Assembly (NCBI RefSeq): GCF_030345715.1
Contig: NZ_JAUASX010000029.1
Location: forward strand, 1 to 42,922
DNA length: 42,922 nucleotides
Direction of reading: 5' to 3'
Origin: Solimonas sp. SE-A11
GTDB taxonomy: Bacteria > Pseudomonadota > Gammaproteobacteria > Nevskiales > Nevskiaceae
Shown here: piece by piece, positions 9,101-17,122 of the stretch
Layout: every line of letters starts with the position of its first letter
Position numbering within the stretch: the first letter of the stretch is position 1
Program-made: the position numbers and the translations under genes
Notes under the pieces: generated by a model
The model's input: the letters and a program-made list of their open reading frames with translations, nothing else
Databases searched by the model: none
What the model was told of the DNA's origin: nothing

Positions 9101-9897
9101 GGCCAGTTCGCCGATTCCTCGATGCGGTTGACCAGGTACAGCGGGAAGAGCGGTGCAATCCGGAGACGCAAGTCTACGAACAGTTGATGCTTCCTAATGG
9201 CATACGAAAGTGCCCGCAGCAGCTGCTGACGTGTGTAACCCCGATACTGATCCTTTTGCAGGACATCGAGCAGATTGGACAGCGGCACATCGAGCTGATG
9301 CACGCGCAGCAAGGCCTCGGTGAAGGCTTTGGGCTCGATGCCCACGGACTGTTCGTACTGCCAGCAATGCTGCTGGATGGTGTTAATGTTGTTGCTTACC
9401 GTTCGGTCGATCAGGCCCGTGTGGATCAGGCGATATGGAACGTCGATCGCTTCCCACCATATGCGCCGGACCATGTGGATGGCCTGCTCGCGCTCGTTTA
9501 GCTGTTCTTCCGGGACCGATTTGACCTCGATGGCCAGCAATTGCTCGTTACGGCGGGTGACCACGAAGTCGGTGGAGATCGGGAACAGCGTGCCGCGGGT
9601 CTGGGGGTGCCGGATCCCCAGCATCAGACAGATCGTGAGGGTCTCGGTTACCGGCGTGTGGATGAACTGCTCTCGGACATCGATAAAATCTGGATAGAAC
9701 GCCAAGTGCGGATACAGCGAGGACTCGCAACCCGAGAAGGTTTGTACTTCTCGCTCGTGCTCGTGGCTTCGCATTCGCGAGGCCTGCCCCCGGGAGGAGA
9801 AGTCCCTCGCATGGATCGGAGAAACGTAGTCGCCCTTAGTGCCCTGGCCGGCGCCCTGCTTCAGGCGGGAAAAGGGGTCGCGGTTTTTTCTGGACAT
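9094..9897 (-). CDS. tnsA: TnsA-like endonuclease subunit of Tn7-type transposase
   Basis: 267-residue restriction-like endonuclease that cuts the 5' strands at the transposon ends, allowing cut-and-paste transposition with TnsB. A Glu-containing helix precedes the active site, then STDFVV supplies Asp and LAIEVK supplies the E-x-K, the PD-(D/E)XK signature. The C-terminal half fits the winged-helix part. ATG 9897 is preferred over an upstream in-frame ATG at 9921 because the region between forms a perfect hairpin (9909-9927). First gene of the tns operon. Its presence means cut-and-paste rather than the cointegrate route of TnsA-less relatives. Confidence 0.88.
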   Translation of the reverse strand: MSRKNRDPFSRLKQGAGQGTKGDYVSPIHARDFSSRGQASRMRSHEHEREVQTFSGCESSLYPHLAFYPDFIDVREQFIHTPVTETLTICLMLGIRHPQTRGTLFPISTDFVVTRRNEQLLAIEVKSVPEEQLNEREQAIHMVRRIWWEAIDVPYRLIHTGLIDRTVSNNINTIQQHCWQYEQSVGIEPKAFTEALLRVHQLDVPLSNLLDVLQKDQYRGYTRQQLLRALSYAIRKHQLFVDLRLRIAPLFPLYLVNRIEESANWPW

Positions 9898-9908
9898 GAT
9901 TGCCCTAT

Positions 9909-9927
9909 CGGGGCTTCTCAAGCCCCG
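9909..9927 (-). promoter_or_regulatory. Perfect hairpin in the tnsA leader
   Basis: CGGGGCTT and AAGCCCCG pair perfectly across a three-base CTC loop, ending about 11 bases before the preferred tnsA start. On the minus strand it lies in the 5' leader, just after the terminator of the upstream gene. It could limit read-through or hide the ribosome site of tnsA. That role is inference. Confidence 0.5.
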
Positions 9928-9940
9928 TGTTGAGAGTCGA

Positions 9941-9976
9941 AGAAAGGTAGCGCCGCCCCGAGGAGGGCGGCGCTAC
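9941..9976 (-). terminator. Rho-independent terminator of the JAB-E1 operon
   Basis: A perfect 12-base GC-rich stem (9947-9958 with 9965-9976) around a six-base loop is followed on the minus strand by CTTTCTTC. It sits 13 bases after the JAB-E1 stop and separates that operon from tnsA. Confidence 0.85.
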
Positions 9977-9989
9977 AAGGTGGCGCCGA

Positions 9990-11402
9990 CTAGGTCGCGA
10001 GCAGCTTGGCCGCCATCGGCGTCGGGTCCGTCGCGCCGTGACCGACCAACCCCTGGCTGGGCGAGCAGATGATGCAGTCGGGCTCGCCGCGCTTGCGGAC
10101 CATGGAGTGGTGCCGCAGGCCGTTGCCGTTGAGGAAGGTGTAGCGCTCGTAGGCATCCGGCGTTGCGGGGATCAGCCCGGTGATGTAGCCGAGCAGCAAC
10201 TGCACCCCGCGGGCCGCGACCGAGCCGTTGAAGGGCATCATGCTCGGCTGCGGCAGATGCCAGTTGCGCACGTAGCCGTCGCGCACCTGGTTCTCGCGCG
10301 TCGTCTGGGGCAGGGACTCCCAGGCGATCTTCATCGGGTTGAGGTGCCCGGTGCAGAGCAGGCACGGCGTGCCCGGCAGCATCAGGTTGATCTTGCCGAT
10401 GTCGCCGCGGATGTGGCCGTCAGTCGGGTCTGCGTCGAACTCCACGCCGAGGTCCAGCAGCGGGATCAGGTGCCGCTGGCAGATCTCGTTGAGGTGAGCG
10501 CGCGAGGAGTCGCTGTCGGTCGTGCAGACCACCAGATCCGCGCTGACCAGCGCCGACCGCAGGTCCTCCGCCTGAACTTGCGTGGCCCAGGTCTGCACCC
10601 GGGTGTCCGGAGCGGCGGTGGCGAGGTAGCGCGCCATCACGGCGACCTTGCTGGCGATGCCGATATCCTCGTCGCGGGAGCCCACCTGACGCGGCCGGTT
10701 GTGGACGTCCAGGATGTCCGGATCCACCAGGCCGAGCCAGCCCACACCGCTGTGGCCGAGCGTCATGGCCACCATGGAGCCGAGACCGCCGGCGCCGACG
10801 ACCACGACGCGCAGGCCGTGCAGCAACTGCTGACCCTGGGCGCCGAGCAACAGCACCTGGCGCTTGTAGGCCTCGCCGGCGGCACCGGTCCGGGGGCGCG
10901 CACGGTCGGTGAGCACGCGGCGGACGTGATCATCGATGACCTCGACCTGGCTGATGAGCTGCCAGGTCAGGCCATCGGTATACACGCGCCCCTGCACTGC
11001 CGACAGCGAGGCGTTCCAGACCAGGCAGGAGTGGACCCTGTCGGGCAGCATCTTGCAGAAGTAGTCGAAGGTCGCTCGGTTGCCGATGTCGTCGGCCACC
11101 GAGAAGCAGACCTCCGCCGCAGCCATGGGGTGGGTGTGGACCATGCAGATGCCACAGCCGGTGCGCTGCGCCTTGCGGAAGGCGCGGAGCATGGCGGGGG
11201 CCGCAACGCTGAGCAGGTCGTACTCCTTGACCGCGAAGTCGTCTTCGGTGAGGGGGATGATGTCGCGGACGGTGAGGATGGTCTCATCGACGCCAACCGC
11301 TGAGCTGGTGAGCAGGAAGCAAGCCTGCTCGGTGGAGGTATCTCCCAACAGCCCAGCGAGTTGGCGCCAATGGGACCCGAGCATCTTGAATCGGGTCTTC
11401 AT
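9990..11402 (-). CDS. JAB (JAMM) peptidase fused to E1/ThiF adenylating enzyme
   Basis: A 470-residue two-domain protein. The N-terminal JAB domain has VHTHP (H89, H91) and FSVADD (S101, D104), zinc ligands of an isopeptidase that would trim or remove a ubiquitin-like modifier. From about 195, an E1/ThiF domain has VVGAGGLGS (203-209), LVDPD (228) and the N-x-R and K residues that bind ATP. CLLC (347-350) with a late CIIC pair would hold zinc, and C293 in VVCTTDSD is one candidate for the active cysteine. ATG 11402 follows GAGGAGG and replaces a longer frame that would overlap the upstream gene. It lies 14 bases after the ubiquitin-E2 gene, clearly one operon. Related E1, E2 and JAB cassettes act in anti-phage defence (Bil, CBASS Cap2/Cap3). 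Confidence 0.9.
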   Translation of the reverse strand: MKTRFKMLGSHWRQLAGLLGDTSTEQACFLLTSSAVGVDETILTVRDIIPLTEDDFAVKEYDLLSVAAPAMLRAFRKAQRTGCGICMVHTHPMAAAEVCFSVADDIGNRATFDYFCKMLPDRVHSCLVWNASLSAVQGRVYTDGLTWQLISQVEVIDDHVRRVLTDRARPRTGAAGEAYKRQVLLLGAQGQQLLHGLRVVVVGAGGLGSMVAMTLGHSGVGWLGLVDPDILDVHNRPRQVGSRDEDIGIASKVAVMARYLATAAPDTRVQTWATQVQAEDLRSALVSADLVVCTTDSDSSRAHLNEICQRHLIPLLDLGVEFDADPTDGHIRGDIGKINLMLPGTPCLLCTGHLNPMKIAWESLPQTTRENQVRDGYVRNWHLPQPSMMPFNGSVAARGVQLLLGYITGLIPATPDAYERYTFLNGNGLRHHSMVRKRGEPDCIICSPSQGLVGHGATDPTPMAAKLLAT

Positions 11403-11416
11403 TAGCGCCTCCTCGG

Positions 11417-12247
11417 TTAGTTCAACATCTGCAGCCGGGAGCGGCAGAAGTCGAGGTGGGACAGCAGGGTGTCGCGGCCGGGCTTCCAGGGGCGCTGGTA
11501 GTGCCACGAGAAGCGCTGCCAGGGCTTGCCGCCGTGCTGCTCGACCGTGTCGGCGTTAGCCGGCTGGCGGCCGTCGGCAAGCGACAGGTGCGGGTCGACA
11601 TAGAACATGTCGAGCGCGCCGGTGGGGAAGCCCGCCGGCACCAGGTACATCAGCTCGACCTTTTCCACCGACCAACCCTGGCGCAGCGGGAAATCCGGCA
11701 CCAGCACCATGCTGTTGCCGCCCAGCCCGACCAGGGACGCCTTCGGGTAGTGCAGCTTCAGTTCCGCGAACTGCACCTGCAGGCCGGTGTAGCCCACGTT
11801 GCCGCAGGGCGTCACCAGGAACTGCATGCACTTCACCAGCACGATGCGGGAGCCGGTGGGCACCGGTTCGTCCGCGAGGTGGTCGATGTCCAGGGTGATC
11901 ATCGAGCCGTCGGAGTCCGGGCCGTGCAGGGCCAGGATTTCGGCGGTGGTGAGCTTGGCCTTGGAGACCGGCACCTCCTTGTGGTTGACCTTCACCTCGA
12001 TGGGGCAGATGCGGTCGGGGTTATCGGGCAGCTGCTTGCTGCTGACCGAGAACTCCTCGCCGCCGCGGATCGGCACCAGGTCGGTGTTGGTGATGGGAAC
12101 GTCGATCTCGCCCTTCACCTCCAGAAGGAGCTGCTGCCCCTCCGGGACGCGGCCGGCGGCGCGCAGTTCCGAGCCCTTGACGAGGCCGGCCGCGATCTTC
12201 ACGCGGTGGCCAGTGACGATGACATCTACTTCGGTAACGTTTTTCAC
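11417..12247 (-). CDS. Tandem ubiquitin-like domains fused to an E2-like domain
   Basis: 276 residues. Two beta-grasp-like repeats (about 8-70 and 80-142) have the pattern of the bacterial multiubiquitin family. A C-terminal domain (about 155-276) has VPAGFPTGALDMFY and then FSWHY, a W-x-PGRD segment and a helical end, resembling prokaryotic E2 family E. Cysteines in this part are few (C140, C148, C268), so which one, if any, carries the modifier is unclear. No C-terminal Gly-Gly is seen on either repeat, unlike classical modifiers. The start is GTG 12247 with AAAAGG upstream. Modifier and conjugating enzyme on one chain, next to a JAB-E1, suggests a self-contained conjugation cycle. Confidence 0.8.
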   Translation of the reverse strand: MKNVTEVDVIVTGHRVKIAAGLVKGSELRAAGRVPEGQQLLLEVKGEIDVPITNTDLVPIRGGEEFSVSSKQLPDNPDRICPIEVKVNHKEVPVSKAKLTTAEILALHGPDSDGSMITLDIDHLADEPVPTGSRIVLVKCMQFLVTPCGNVGYTGLQVQFAELKLHYPKASLVGLGGNSMVLVPDFPLRQGWSVEKVELMYLVPAGFPTGALDMFYVDPHLSLADGRQPANADTVEQHGGKPWQRFSWHYQRPWKPGRDTLLSHLDFCRSRLQMLN

Positions 12248-12320
12248 GTTTGGGTACCTTTTGTCGCATTGAGAAAAATGAGCAAACTCAATCTCGAGGC
12301 GGCAGAACCCGTGAAAAGAC

Positions 12321-12426
12321 TTGACCGAAGTGTGCGCGTACGTTAACCTTTTGATAGCTAAGTACTGCGGTTTTCACGCCGCGCACATTCGGGCAGGCTC
12401 CTCAAAGGGTCTGCCTTTTTTGTTTC
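12321..12426 (+). ncRNA. Candidate small RNA with promoter and terminator
   Basis: TTGACC (12321-12326) and TAACCT (12344-12349) are 17 bases apart and could be a sigma-70 promoter; the -10 box is weak. About 40 bases further on, GGCAGGCTC and GGGTCTGCC form a stem (12392-12419) followed by TTTTTT, a convincing rho-independent terminator with no coding frame upstream of it. A smaller GCGG/CCGC stem lies between. A transcript of about 70 bases from the intergenic region is the simplest explanation; it could also be a leader attenuator. Confidence 0.4.
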
Positions 12427-12566
12427 TACCCCAATACCTCCTTTGCTCGCTGCCCCCGGTCCCCCGGAGGTATGCGCAAGGTAAGCCCCGTGTTCGAGCA
12501 TGTCAAGGGGGTAAACGCGATGTGTGTATTACTCACATTTATAGATTTTCCGACTGACGGTACTTA

Positions 12567-12580
12567 TACGGACTTCCGTA
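12567..12580. promoter_or_regulatory. Palindrome upstream of the XRE regulator
   Basis: TACGGA and TCCGTA face each other across two bases, about 80 bases before the regulator start. It is a plausible operator for the XRE protein encoded at 12662. The rest of 12427-12661 shows only an AT-richer stretch (about 12520-12600) suited to promoters, and no gene. Confidence 0.35.
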
Positions 12581-12661
12581 ATTAGGCTACAGTCTCCTCC
12601 ATTGCATATTTGCTGGCGCCGGTATGGTCATTACGGTATCCATTGGCCCTAAGGTGTTGAC

Positions 12662-12997
12662 ATGATCATTGAGCGTGAGCTCTACGTTGCGGTCGGTGAG
12701 CGGATCCGCAAAACGCGAAAGCTGAGGTCCATGACTCAGGACCAGTTGGCGAAGCGGGTGGGACTCGAGCGCTCGTCGATCGCAAACATCGAGCTGGGAA
12801 ACCAGCGGCTTCCGCTGCACACCCTGTTCTCTATTGCGTCGGTCCTGAACATCGACGCCAACGACTTGCTGCCGGAGACTCCGCGTGGCGTGGCGCCCGT
12901 GAAGACGGTCAAGATGGGAATCTCCGGGGTCGACTACGACGTTCCCGAGAGCGTGGCCAACGCCGTGGCCACCCTGAATCTCGCTGACACCCAATAA
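12662..12997 (+). CDS. XRE-family helix-turn-helix regulator
   Basis: 111-residue DNA-binding protein. A Cro/CI-type HTH occupies about residues 10-68 (VGERIRKTRKL, MTQDQLAKRVG, RSSIANIE). The C-terminal 40 residues show no recognised domain. ATG 12662 follows AAGG. It ends five bases before the ImmA-like gene, forming the XRE plus metallopeptidase pair common in mobile elements, in which the peptidase cleaves or inactivates the repressor. It probably controls its own operon and perhaps the genes downstream. Confidence 0.9.
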   Translation: MIIERELYVAVGERIRKTRKLRSMTQDQLAKRVGLERSSIANIELGNQRLPLHTLFSIASVLNIDANDLLPETPRGVAPVKTVKMGISGVDYDVPESVANAVATLNLADTQ

Positions 12998-13002
12998 ATC
13001 CC

Positions 13003-13542
13003 ATGCACACGTTTCCCAAAAAGCCCGAAGCTCTGCTGATTGAGCTGGGGCTTCTATCCGTGCCCGTCAACGTTGACGCCGTAGCCGCTGCCCTGAATCT
13101 ATCGGTGTCGCAGCAGATACTGGACGACGACGTCTCTGGGTTCCTGGTCGTCAAGGGGGGGCGTGGATCCGTCGTGATCAACAAATCCCAGCATCTCAAC
13201 CGCCGGCGCTTCACCATGGCCCACGAGATCGGCCATTACGTGCTGCATGCGAGCTCCGATCGCTTGTTCCTAGATCGGAAGTTCCCGACGATCTCGAAAG
13301 TCGATGAAAGTGTTTATCTTCGCAGTTCGTCTCAATCGACCAGCGCGGTCGAGGAAATCGAAGCCAACAACTTCGCGGCCGAGATGTTGATGCCGAAGAC
13401 GCTGGTTGAGAATTTCGTAAAGCGCGCGCGCTTGTCCTTCCATGACGAGGAAGAGGTGTCCGCCTGTGCCCGCGCCTTCGGCGTTAGCGAGCAGGCCATG
13501 CTGATCCGCTTGAAGCGACTGGGGTTGCTGAAGATCGCCTGA
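13003..13542 (+). CDS. ImmA/IrrE-family metallopeptidase
   Basis: 179 residues. The zinc motif HEIGH is at about 74-78, and a second acidic stretch (EEIEANNFAAEMLMP) supplies the third ligand, as in ImmA/IrrE (DUF955). ImmA cleaves a partner XRE repressor in ICEBs1, and the adjacent XRE gene is the obvious target here. The ATG is five bases after the regulator stop, so the pair is co-transcribed. A link to the HAD-PRTase gene 68 bases downstream is possible but not shown. Confidence 0.9.
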   Translation: MHTFPKKPEALLIELGLLSVPVNVDAVAAALNLSVSQQILDDDVSGFLVVKGGRGSVVINKSQHLNRRRFTMAHEIGHYVLHASSDRLFLDRKFPTISKVDESVYLRSSSQSTSAVEEIEANNFAAEMLMPKTLVENFVKRARLSFHDEEEVSACARAFGVSEQAMLIRLKRLGLLKIA

Positions 13543-13610
13543 GCGCCTGCGTGGGCACGGATGGCCCGACTGGTATTCAGGGTTGCGAATTCGGGGGTAG
13601 GGCTTGAACG

Positions 13611-14873
13611 GTGCAAGACTTTGACCTGATCCTGTTTGACCTCGACGATTGCCTTCTGCGAACGGGTGACCTTGCCCGCTTCCGGGGGAAGGAGAACGTC
13701 GGCGTCAGCACGGTCGAGTACAAGGAGTCCTTGCTAGCGGCGGCCAATGGCGGCGACCGTACCATGATCTCTGGCGCGACGATCGAGTCCATTTGTGAGT
13801 CTCATGATGCCCCGAGGATTGGCGTCTTTACGACCTCGCCGCGGTGCTACGCCGAAACTCTTCTTGGGCACTACTACCCAGACGTGAACTGGGACGTGAT
13901 TGTTGCGTTCGAGGACGTTCAGCACACCAAGCCTTTTGCTGATGGGATCAATCGGGCTCGCGCGGAGCTTGGTATTCAAGACTTCCGGCGAGTGGTCGTC
14001 ATTGGCGATAGTTGGAAAGACATCTATTCGGCGTACCGGGCGGGCTGCTGGGCGGTTCTATTTAGAGCCTGTTGGCCGCCAAGCAGAGCTGATTGGGATG
14101 GGCAGCGCTATAAGGCGGTGAATCAATTGCCTGATGCCATTGCGGACTCGCCTGAGGAGCTAAATACGGTCCTTGAATGGCCTCACCGCCACTTGCCATT
14201 ACTTGAGAAGTACTCTGCCTTTGGTGGCGATCCTCCCCCAGGTTCGCCGTCCCGAACGCAACCCATCAATCACTTCAACAATCACAACGAGGACAGGAGC
14301 TTCGTTCCAGTATTGACGCTGGGGCGTCTGTTTTCCGACTACCAGGAGCTTGCGCCCAGGCGCAACTGGCATCAGCTTACTGCAGAGATTCATGCGCACA
14401 AGGATGCCGACGACTTTCCGCCGGCTTGGGTTGCTGCCGTGCGAGAGGCCATGAAGGAGATCCTTCCGGGAAGGCTCCTCTTCGGCAGAACCAGGGCGGT
14501 CATAGCGGTGATACCCGCCAAGCCTGGTCGCACCCCTCGCATGGAAATTTTCCTCGGCCAACTGCAGGCCTATCTCAATGCCAATCCTTGGTCCGACCGA
14601 ATAGATCTGACTTACGCGCCTCAACTTCTGGTCTACGGCAATGGCGCGCTGTCACATCATGGCGCGCATTTGGGAAGCAAGGAGCGTTTTGATAACGTCC
14701 GCGACAATCTGCAAGTTGCGACGCCCGACATCGCTTTAAGAAGGCATGTCGTGGTCATTGATGATGTCGTTACTTCCGGCGCAACGATGTTCTACGCAAA
14801 CGAGTACTTGCGGCAAGCGGGAGCTTCCGATGTGAGCTGTTTGGCCCTGGCTCAAGCGGTGAGCCTGGGATGA
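13611..14873 (+). CDS. HAD phosphatase - phosphoribosyltransferase fusion
   Basis: 420 residues. The N-terminal HAD domain has the nucleophile motif FDLDD (D10, D12), FTTSP, HTKPF with the HAD lysine, and GDSWKD. The C-terminal domain (about 240-420) ends in a PRPP-binding motif, VVVIDDVVTSGAT at about 387-399. This pairs a phosphohydrolase with a PRPP-dependent transferase, suggesting synthesis or breakdown of a nucleotide-like compound. The start is GTG 13611 after a GGGGGTAGGG region. The stop overlaps the DprA start by four bases (ATGA), so the two proteins are translationally coupled and likely act together. I do not recognise this as a named system. The HAD half could also resemble a pyrimidine 5'-nucleotidase. 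Confidence 0.85.
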   Translation: MQDFDLILFDLDDCLLRTGDLARFRGKENVGVSTVEYKESLLAAANGGDRTMISGATIESICESHDAPRIGVFTTSPRCYAETLLGHYYPDVNWDVIVAFEDVQHTKPFADGINRARAELGIQDFRRVVVIGDSWKDIYSAYRAGCWAVLFRACWPPSRADWDGQRYKAVNQLPDAIADSPEELNTVLEWPHRHLPLLEKYSAFGGDPPPGSPSRTQPINHFNNHNEDRSFVPVLTLGRLFSDYQELAPRRNWHQLTAEIHAHKDADDFPPAWVAAVREAMKEILPGRLLFGRTRAVIAVIPAKPGRTPRMEIFLGQLQAYLNANPWSDRIDLTYAPQLLVYGNGALSHHGAHLGSKERFDNVRDNLQVATPDIALRRHVVVIDDVVTSGATMFYANEYLRQAGASDVSCLALAQAVSLG

Positions 14874-15862
14874 TGCTTCGAGAGGTCGACAAGCTGCATC
14901 TGCTAGCGCTCAGCAAGCTCCGCGGGGTTGGCCCGGCCACGCTCGAAAAGCTGGCTCGCGTGCCCTCACTCGCAGAGCATTCAATTGATGAGCTATCGGT
15001 ACTGAGCTCCGCGCTGAAGAAGGCGCTGACGGGACCGGTGTCTTGGTCTGAATCTCTGCAGGCGGCCCGAAAGGACCTGGACCAGGCCGACAAAATGCAG
15101 GCGAGGATTCTTTGCTCGCTGGAGTCTGCATATCCAACCTTGCTGCGAGGAACGCCTGATCGGCCTTTCTTCCTGTTCGTTCGCGGCACGCTGCATATCG
15201 AGCAAGAGAAGTCCCTCGCGATCATTGGCACGCGAGAGCCGACGGAAAACGGCCGAACAATCTGCAAGAGGCTTACCGAGTTTTTTGTCACTCAGAACTG
15301 GAGCGTCGTTAGCGGCTTGGCGCTGGGGCTCGATGCTGTCGCCCACGCTTCGGCGGTTGCAACTCGTGGCCATACAATCGCGGTTCTTGCGCATGGTCTG
15401 CAGACTGTCGCTCCCAAGCAGCATGATCGTCTGGCACGCGAAATCCTCGATTCTGGCGGCGCATTGGTTACCGAGTATGGATTCGGGGTGGAGCCCTCAC
15501 GGCACAATTTCGTTAAGCGCGATCGCATTCAGGCTGGCCTGGCACAGGCTGTCGTAATGGTGCAGTCGGACCTGCACGGTGGAAGCTTGCATGCGTCGCG
15601 GGCTGCGCTTGAGTACGGCAGGCTTTTGGCGGTGCCATGCCCGACCGCACGCGATCTGGAAAAGAAGGAGCCTAAGATCAGTGCGAATGCGCTGCTGGCA
15701 TCGGGCGAAGATGCCGCACGGATGGAATTGCTTCGCTGCAAGCCCGCCGATCTCTCTCGGCTGGTTATCCTCAAGGGGCGAGAAGACTATCCCTTGCTAG
15801 AAGATCGGATCGATCAACGGCCGTCTTCAGGCTTGATAGAGCAGAATTCTCTGCTGCCCTGA
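14870..15862 (+). CDS. DprA/SMF-like Rossmann protein
   Basis: 330 residues. N-terminal helix-hairpin-helix (LRGVGPATLEKL, about 17-28), then a DprA-type Rossmann core: IIGTREPTENG (118-128), SGLALGLD (148-155), NFVKRDRI (213-220) and GGSLHAS. Housekeeping DprA loads RecA on single-stranded DNA during transformation. The divergent RDRI where DprA has RNRI, and the coupling to a PRTase fusion, argue for a specialised paralogue that may bind DNA ends or a nucleotide ligand. ATG 14870 or ATG 14873 is the start. No smg or topA neighbour is present, unlike the usual dprA locus. Confidence 0.88.
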   Translation: MMLREVDKLHLLALSKLRGVGPATLEKLARVPSLAEHSIDELSVLSSALKKALTGPVSWSESLQAARKDLDQADKMQARILCSLESAYPTLLRGTPDRPFFLFVRGTLHIEQEKSLAIIGTREPTENGRTICKRLTEFFVTQNWSVVSGLALGLDAVAHASAVATRGHTIAVLAHGLQTVAPKQHDRLAREILDSGGALVTEYGFGVEPSRHNFVKRDRIQAGLAQAVVMVQSDLHGGSLHASRAALEYGRLLAVPCPTARDLEKKEPKISANALLASGEDAARMELLRCKPADLSRLVILKGREDYPLLEDRIDQRPSSGLIEQNSLLP

Positions 15863-16042
15863 CTGCAATTCGCCAATTTGGCCAGGTATTGAGATTGCCA
15901 GACTTCCAAATGCATGCTTCCAAAGAGAGGAGCAGTGGGCAGTGGATCAACGGGGCAATTCTGTGGGGTTGCCATCAACCAGCCAGAAATATAGCTTTTA
16001 GTGACTAGACGAAATCAATGCATTAAACCAGGGGATCTAGTA

Positions 16043-17113
16043 ATGAGTGCCGCTGCATCTTTCATTGATCCTGCGTACCTGCTTCTTGGGCTGACCTTGC
16101 CTAATACCCAATGGAAGATCACGCAGCAGATTCCGCCGGGGATTACAGGTAGCACCTTCGGCGTCAGCTATCTCGCCGAGCGAGACGGAACCAATGGGAA
16201 GGAAACGGCCTTCGTTAAGGCCATCGATTTTGTGGCTGCATTTAATGAGCCGGATCCATTGTCCGCATTTGGTGATCTGGTCAACTTGGCCAGATACGAG
16301 TCTGAAATTGCCGATTTCTGCACAAAGAATGGTATGACCAAGGTGGTTCGTTCCTTTGGTAAGGATCAAATTATTCCACCTCAGTTCAACGGCGATCAAA
16401 TGCGGCAAGTATTCTGCATTATCTTTGAGCGAGGAGAAGGTGATCTTCGTAAGAAATTAACCACAGTATCGGCGCCGTCAGTTTCCTGGAAGCTCGCTGT
16501 TCTACGAGATGTTGCTCAAGCAGTTTCACAGATGCACAAACATGATGTTGCGCACCAAGACATCAAGCCCTCCAACGTAATTACACTGCCCGATGTTGAC
16601 GGATCTCCGAACAGTAAGCTGGGTGATGTGGGGCGGGCTGTTCGGAAGTCAGGGGGGCCATACAACAGCCTCCCTTGGCCCGGTGCCAAAGCCTATGCTC
16701 CTGTAGAGCGCTATTACGGATATCGTCCTTCAGACTGGAAGGACGAGCGAGAGGCATCGGATGCATTCATGGTCGGTGGCCTTGCCCTCTTTTTGTTCAC
16801 CGGGGTTCCGCTGCTCGCAGCTCTCATTGATCGGCTTCCGGATAATCTCAAACCCGGTCAGTGGGCAAATGGTTACGATTCCACGATCAAGGCAGCACTT
16901 ACGAAGTCTCAAACAGAGGTGGTCGAAACACTTCTTCGTCCGACCCTGCCAGCGTTCGCGGATGAGATATGCAACATAGTTTATCAACTGTCCTCTCCCA
17001 GCCCTGAAAAGCGTGGCGACAGACGCGCTCGTGCGTCCGGCCAAGTTGGTATGGATCGTATCTGGAGTCGACTACGTCTTCTCGCTCAAAAAGCGAAAAT
17101 TCAGAAGGTCTAA
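16043..17113 (+). CDS. Ser/Thr protein kinase
   Basis: 356-residue eukaryotic-type kinase. It has a glycine-containing loop (PPGITGSTFG, about 31-40), K59 in AFVKAID, the catalytic loop HQDIKPSN (171-178) and GDVG at 194-197, where DVG replaces the usual DFG. YAPVERY marks the activation/P+1 region. The catalytic residues are present, so it should be active. No transmembrane or PASTA domain is seen. ATG 16043 follows AGGGG; an upstream GTG at 16001 is less likely. It lies nine bases before the TPR gene in an AT-richer block. The 180 bases upstream show no gene. Kinases of this kind occur in phage-defence systems, but this pairing is not one I can name. Confidence 0.88.
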   Translation: MSAAASFIDPAYLLLGLTLPNTQWKITQQIPPGITGSTFGVSYLAERDGTNGKETAFVKAIDFVAAFNEPDPLSAFGDLVNLARYESEIADFCTKNGMTKVVRSFGKDQIIPPQFNGDQMRQVFCIIFERGEGDLRKKLTTVSAPSVSWKLAVLRDVAQAVSQMHKHDVAHQDIKPSNVITLPDVDGSPNSKLGDVGRAVRKSGGPYNSLPWPGAKAYAPVERYYGYRPSDWKDEREASDAFMVGGLALFLFTGVPLLAALIDRLPDNLKPGQWANGYDSTIKAALTKSQTEVVETLLRPTLPAFADEICNIVYQLSSPSPEKRGDRRARASGQVGMDRIWSRLRLLAQKAKIQKV

Positions 17114-17122
17114 CGACCAATC

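Noticed and set aside
9898-9989. Right end of the Tn7-like element directly before tnsA
   Set aside because: The stretch is taken up by a terminator and a hairpin, with no repeated TnsB-like sites I could see. Kept only as a question in the findings.
10038-11303. 421-codon plus-strand frame
   Set aside because: Antisense shadow of the JAB-E1 gene. Its His- and Arg-rich composition is an artefact of GC-rich codons; no family pattern.
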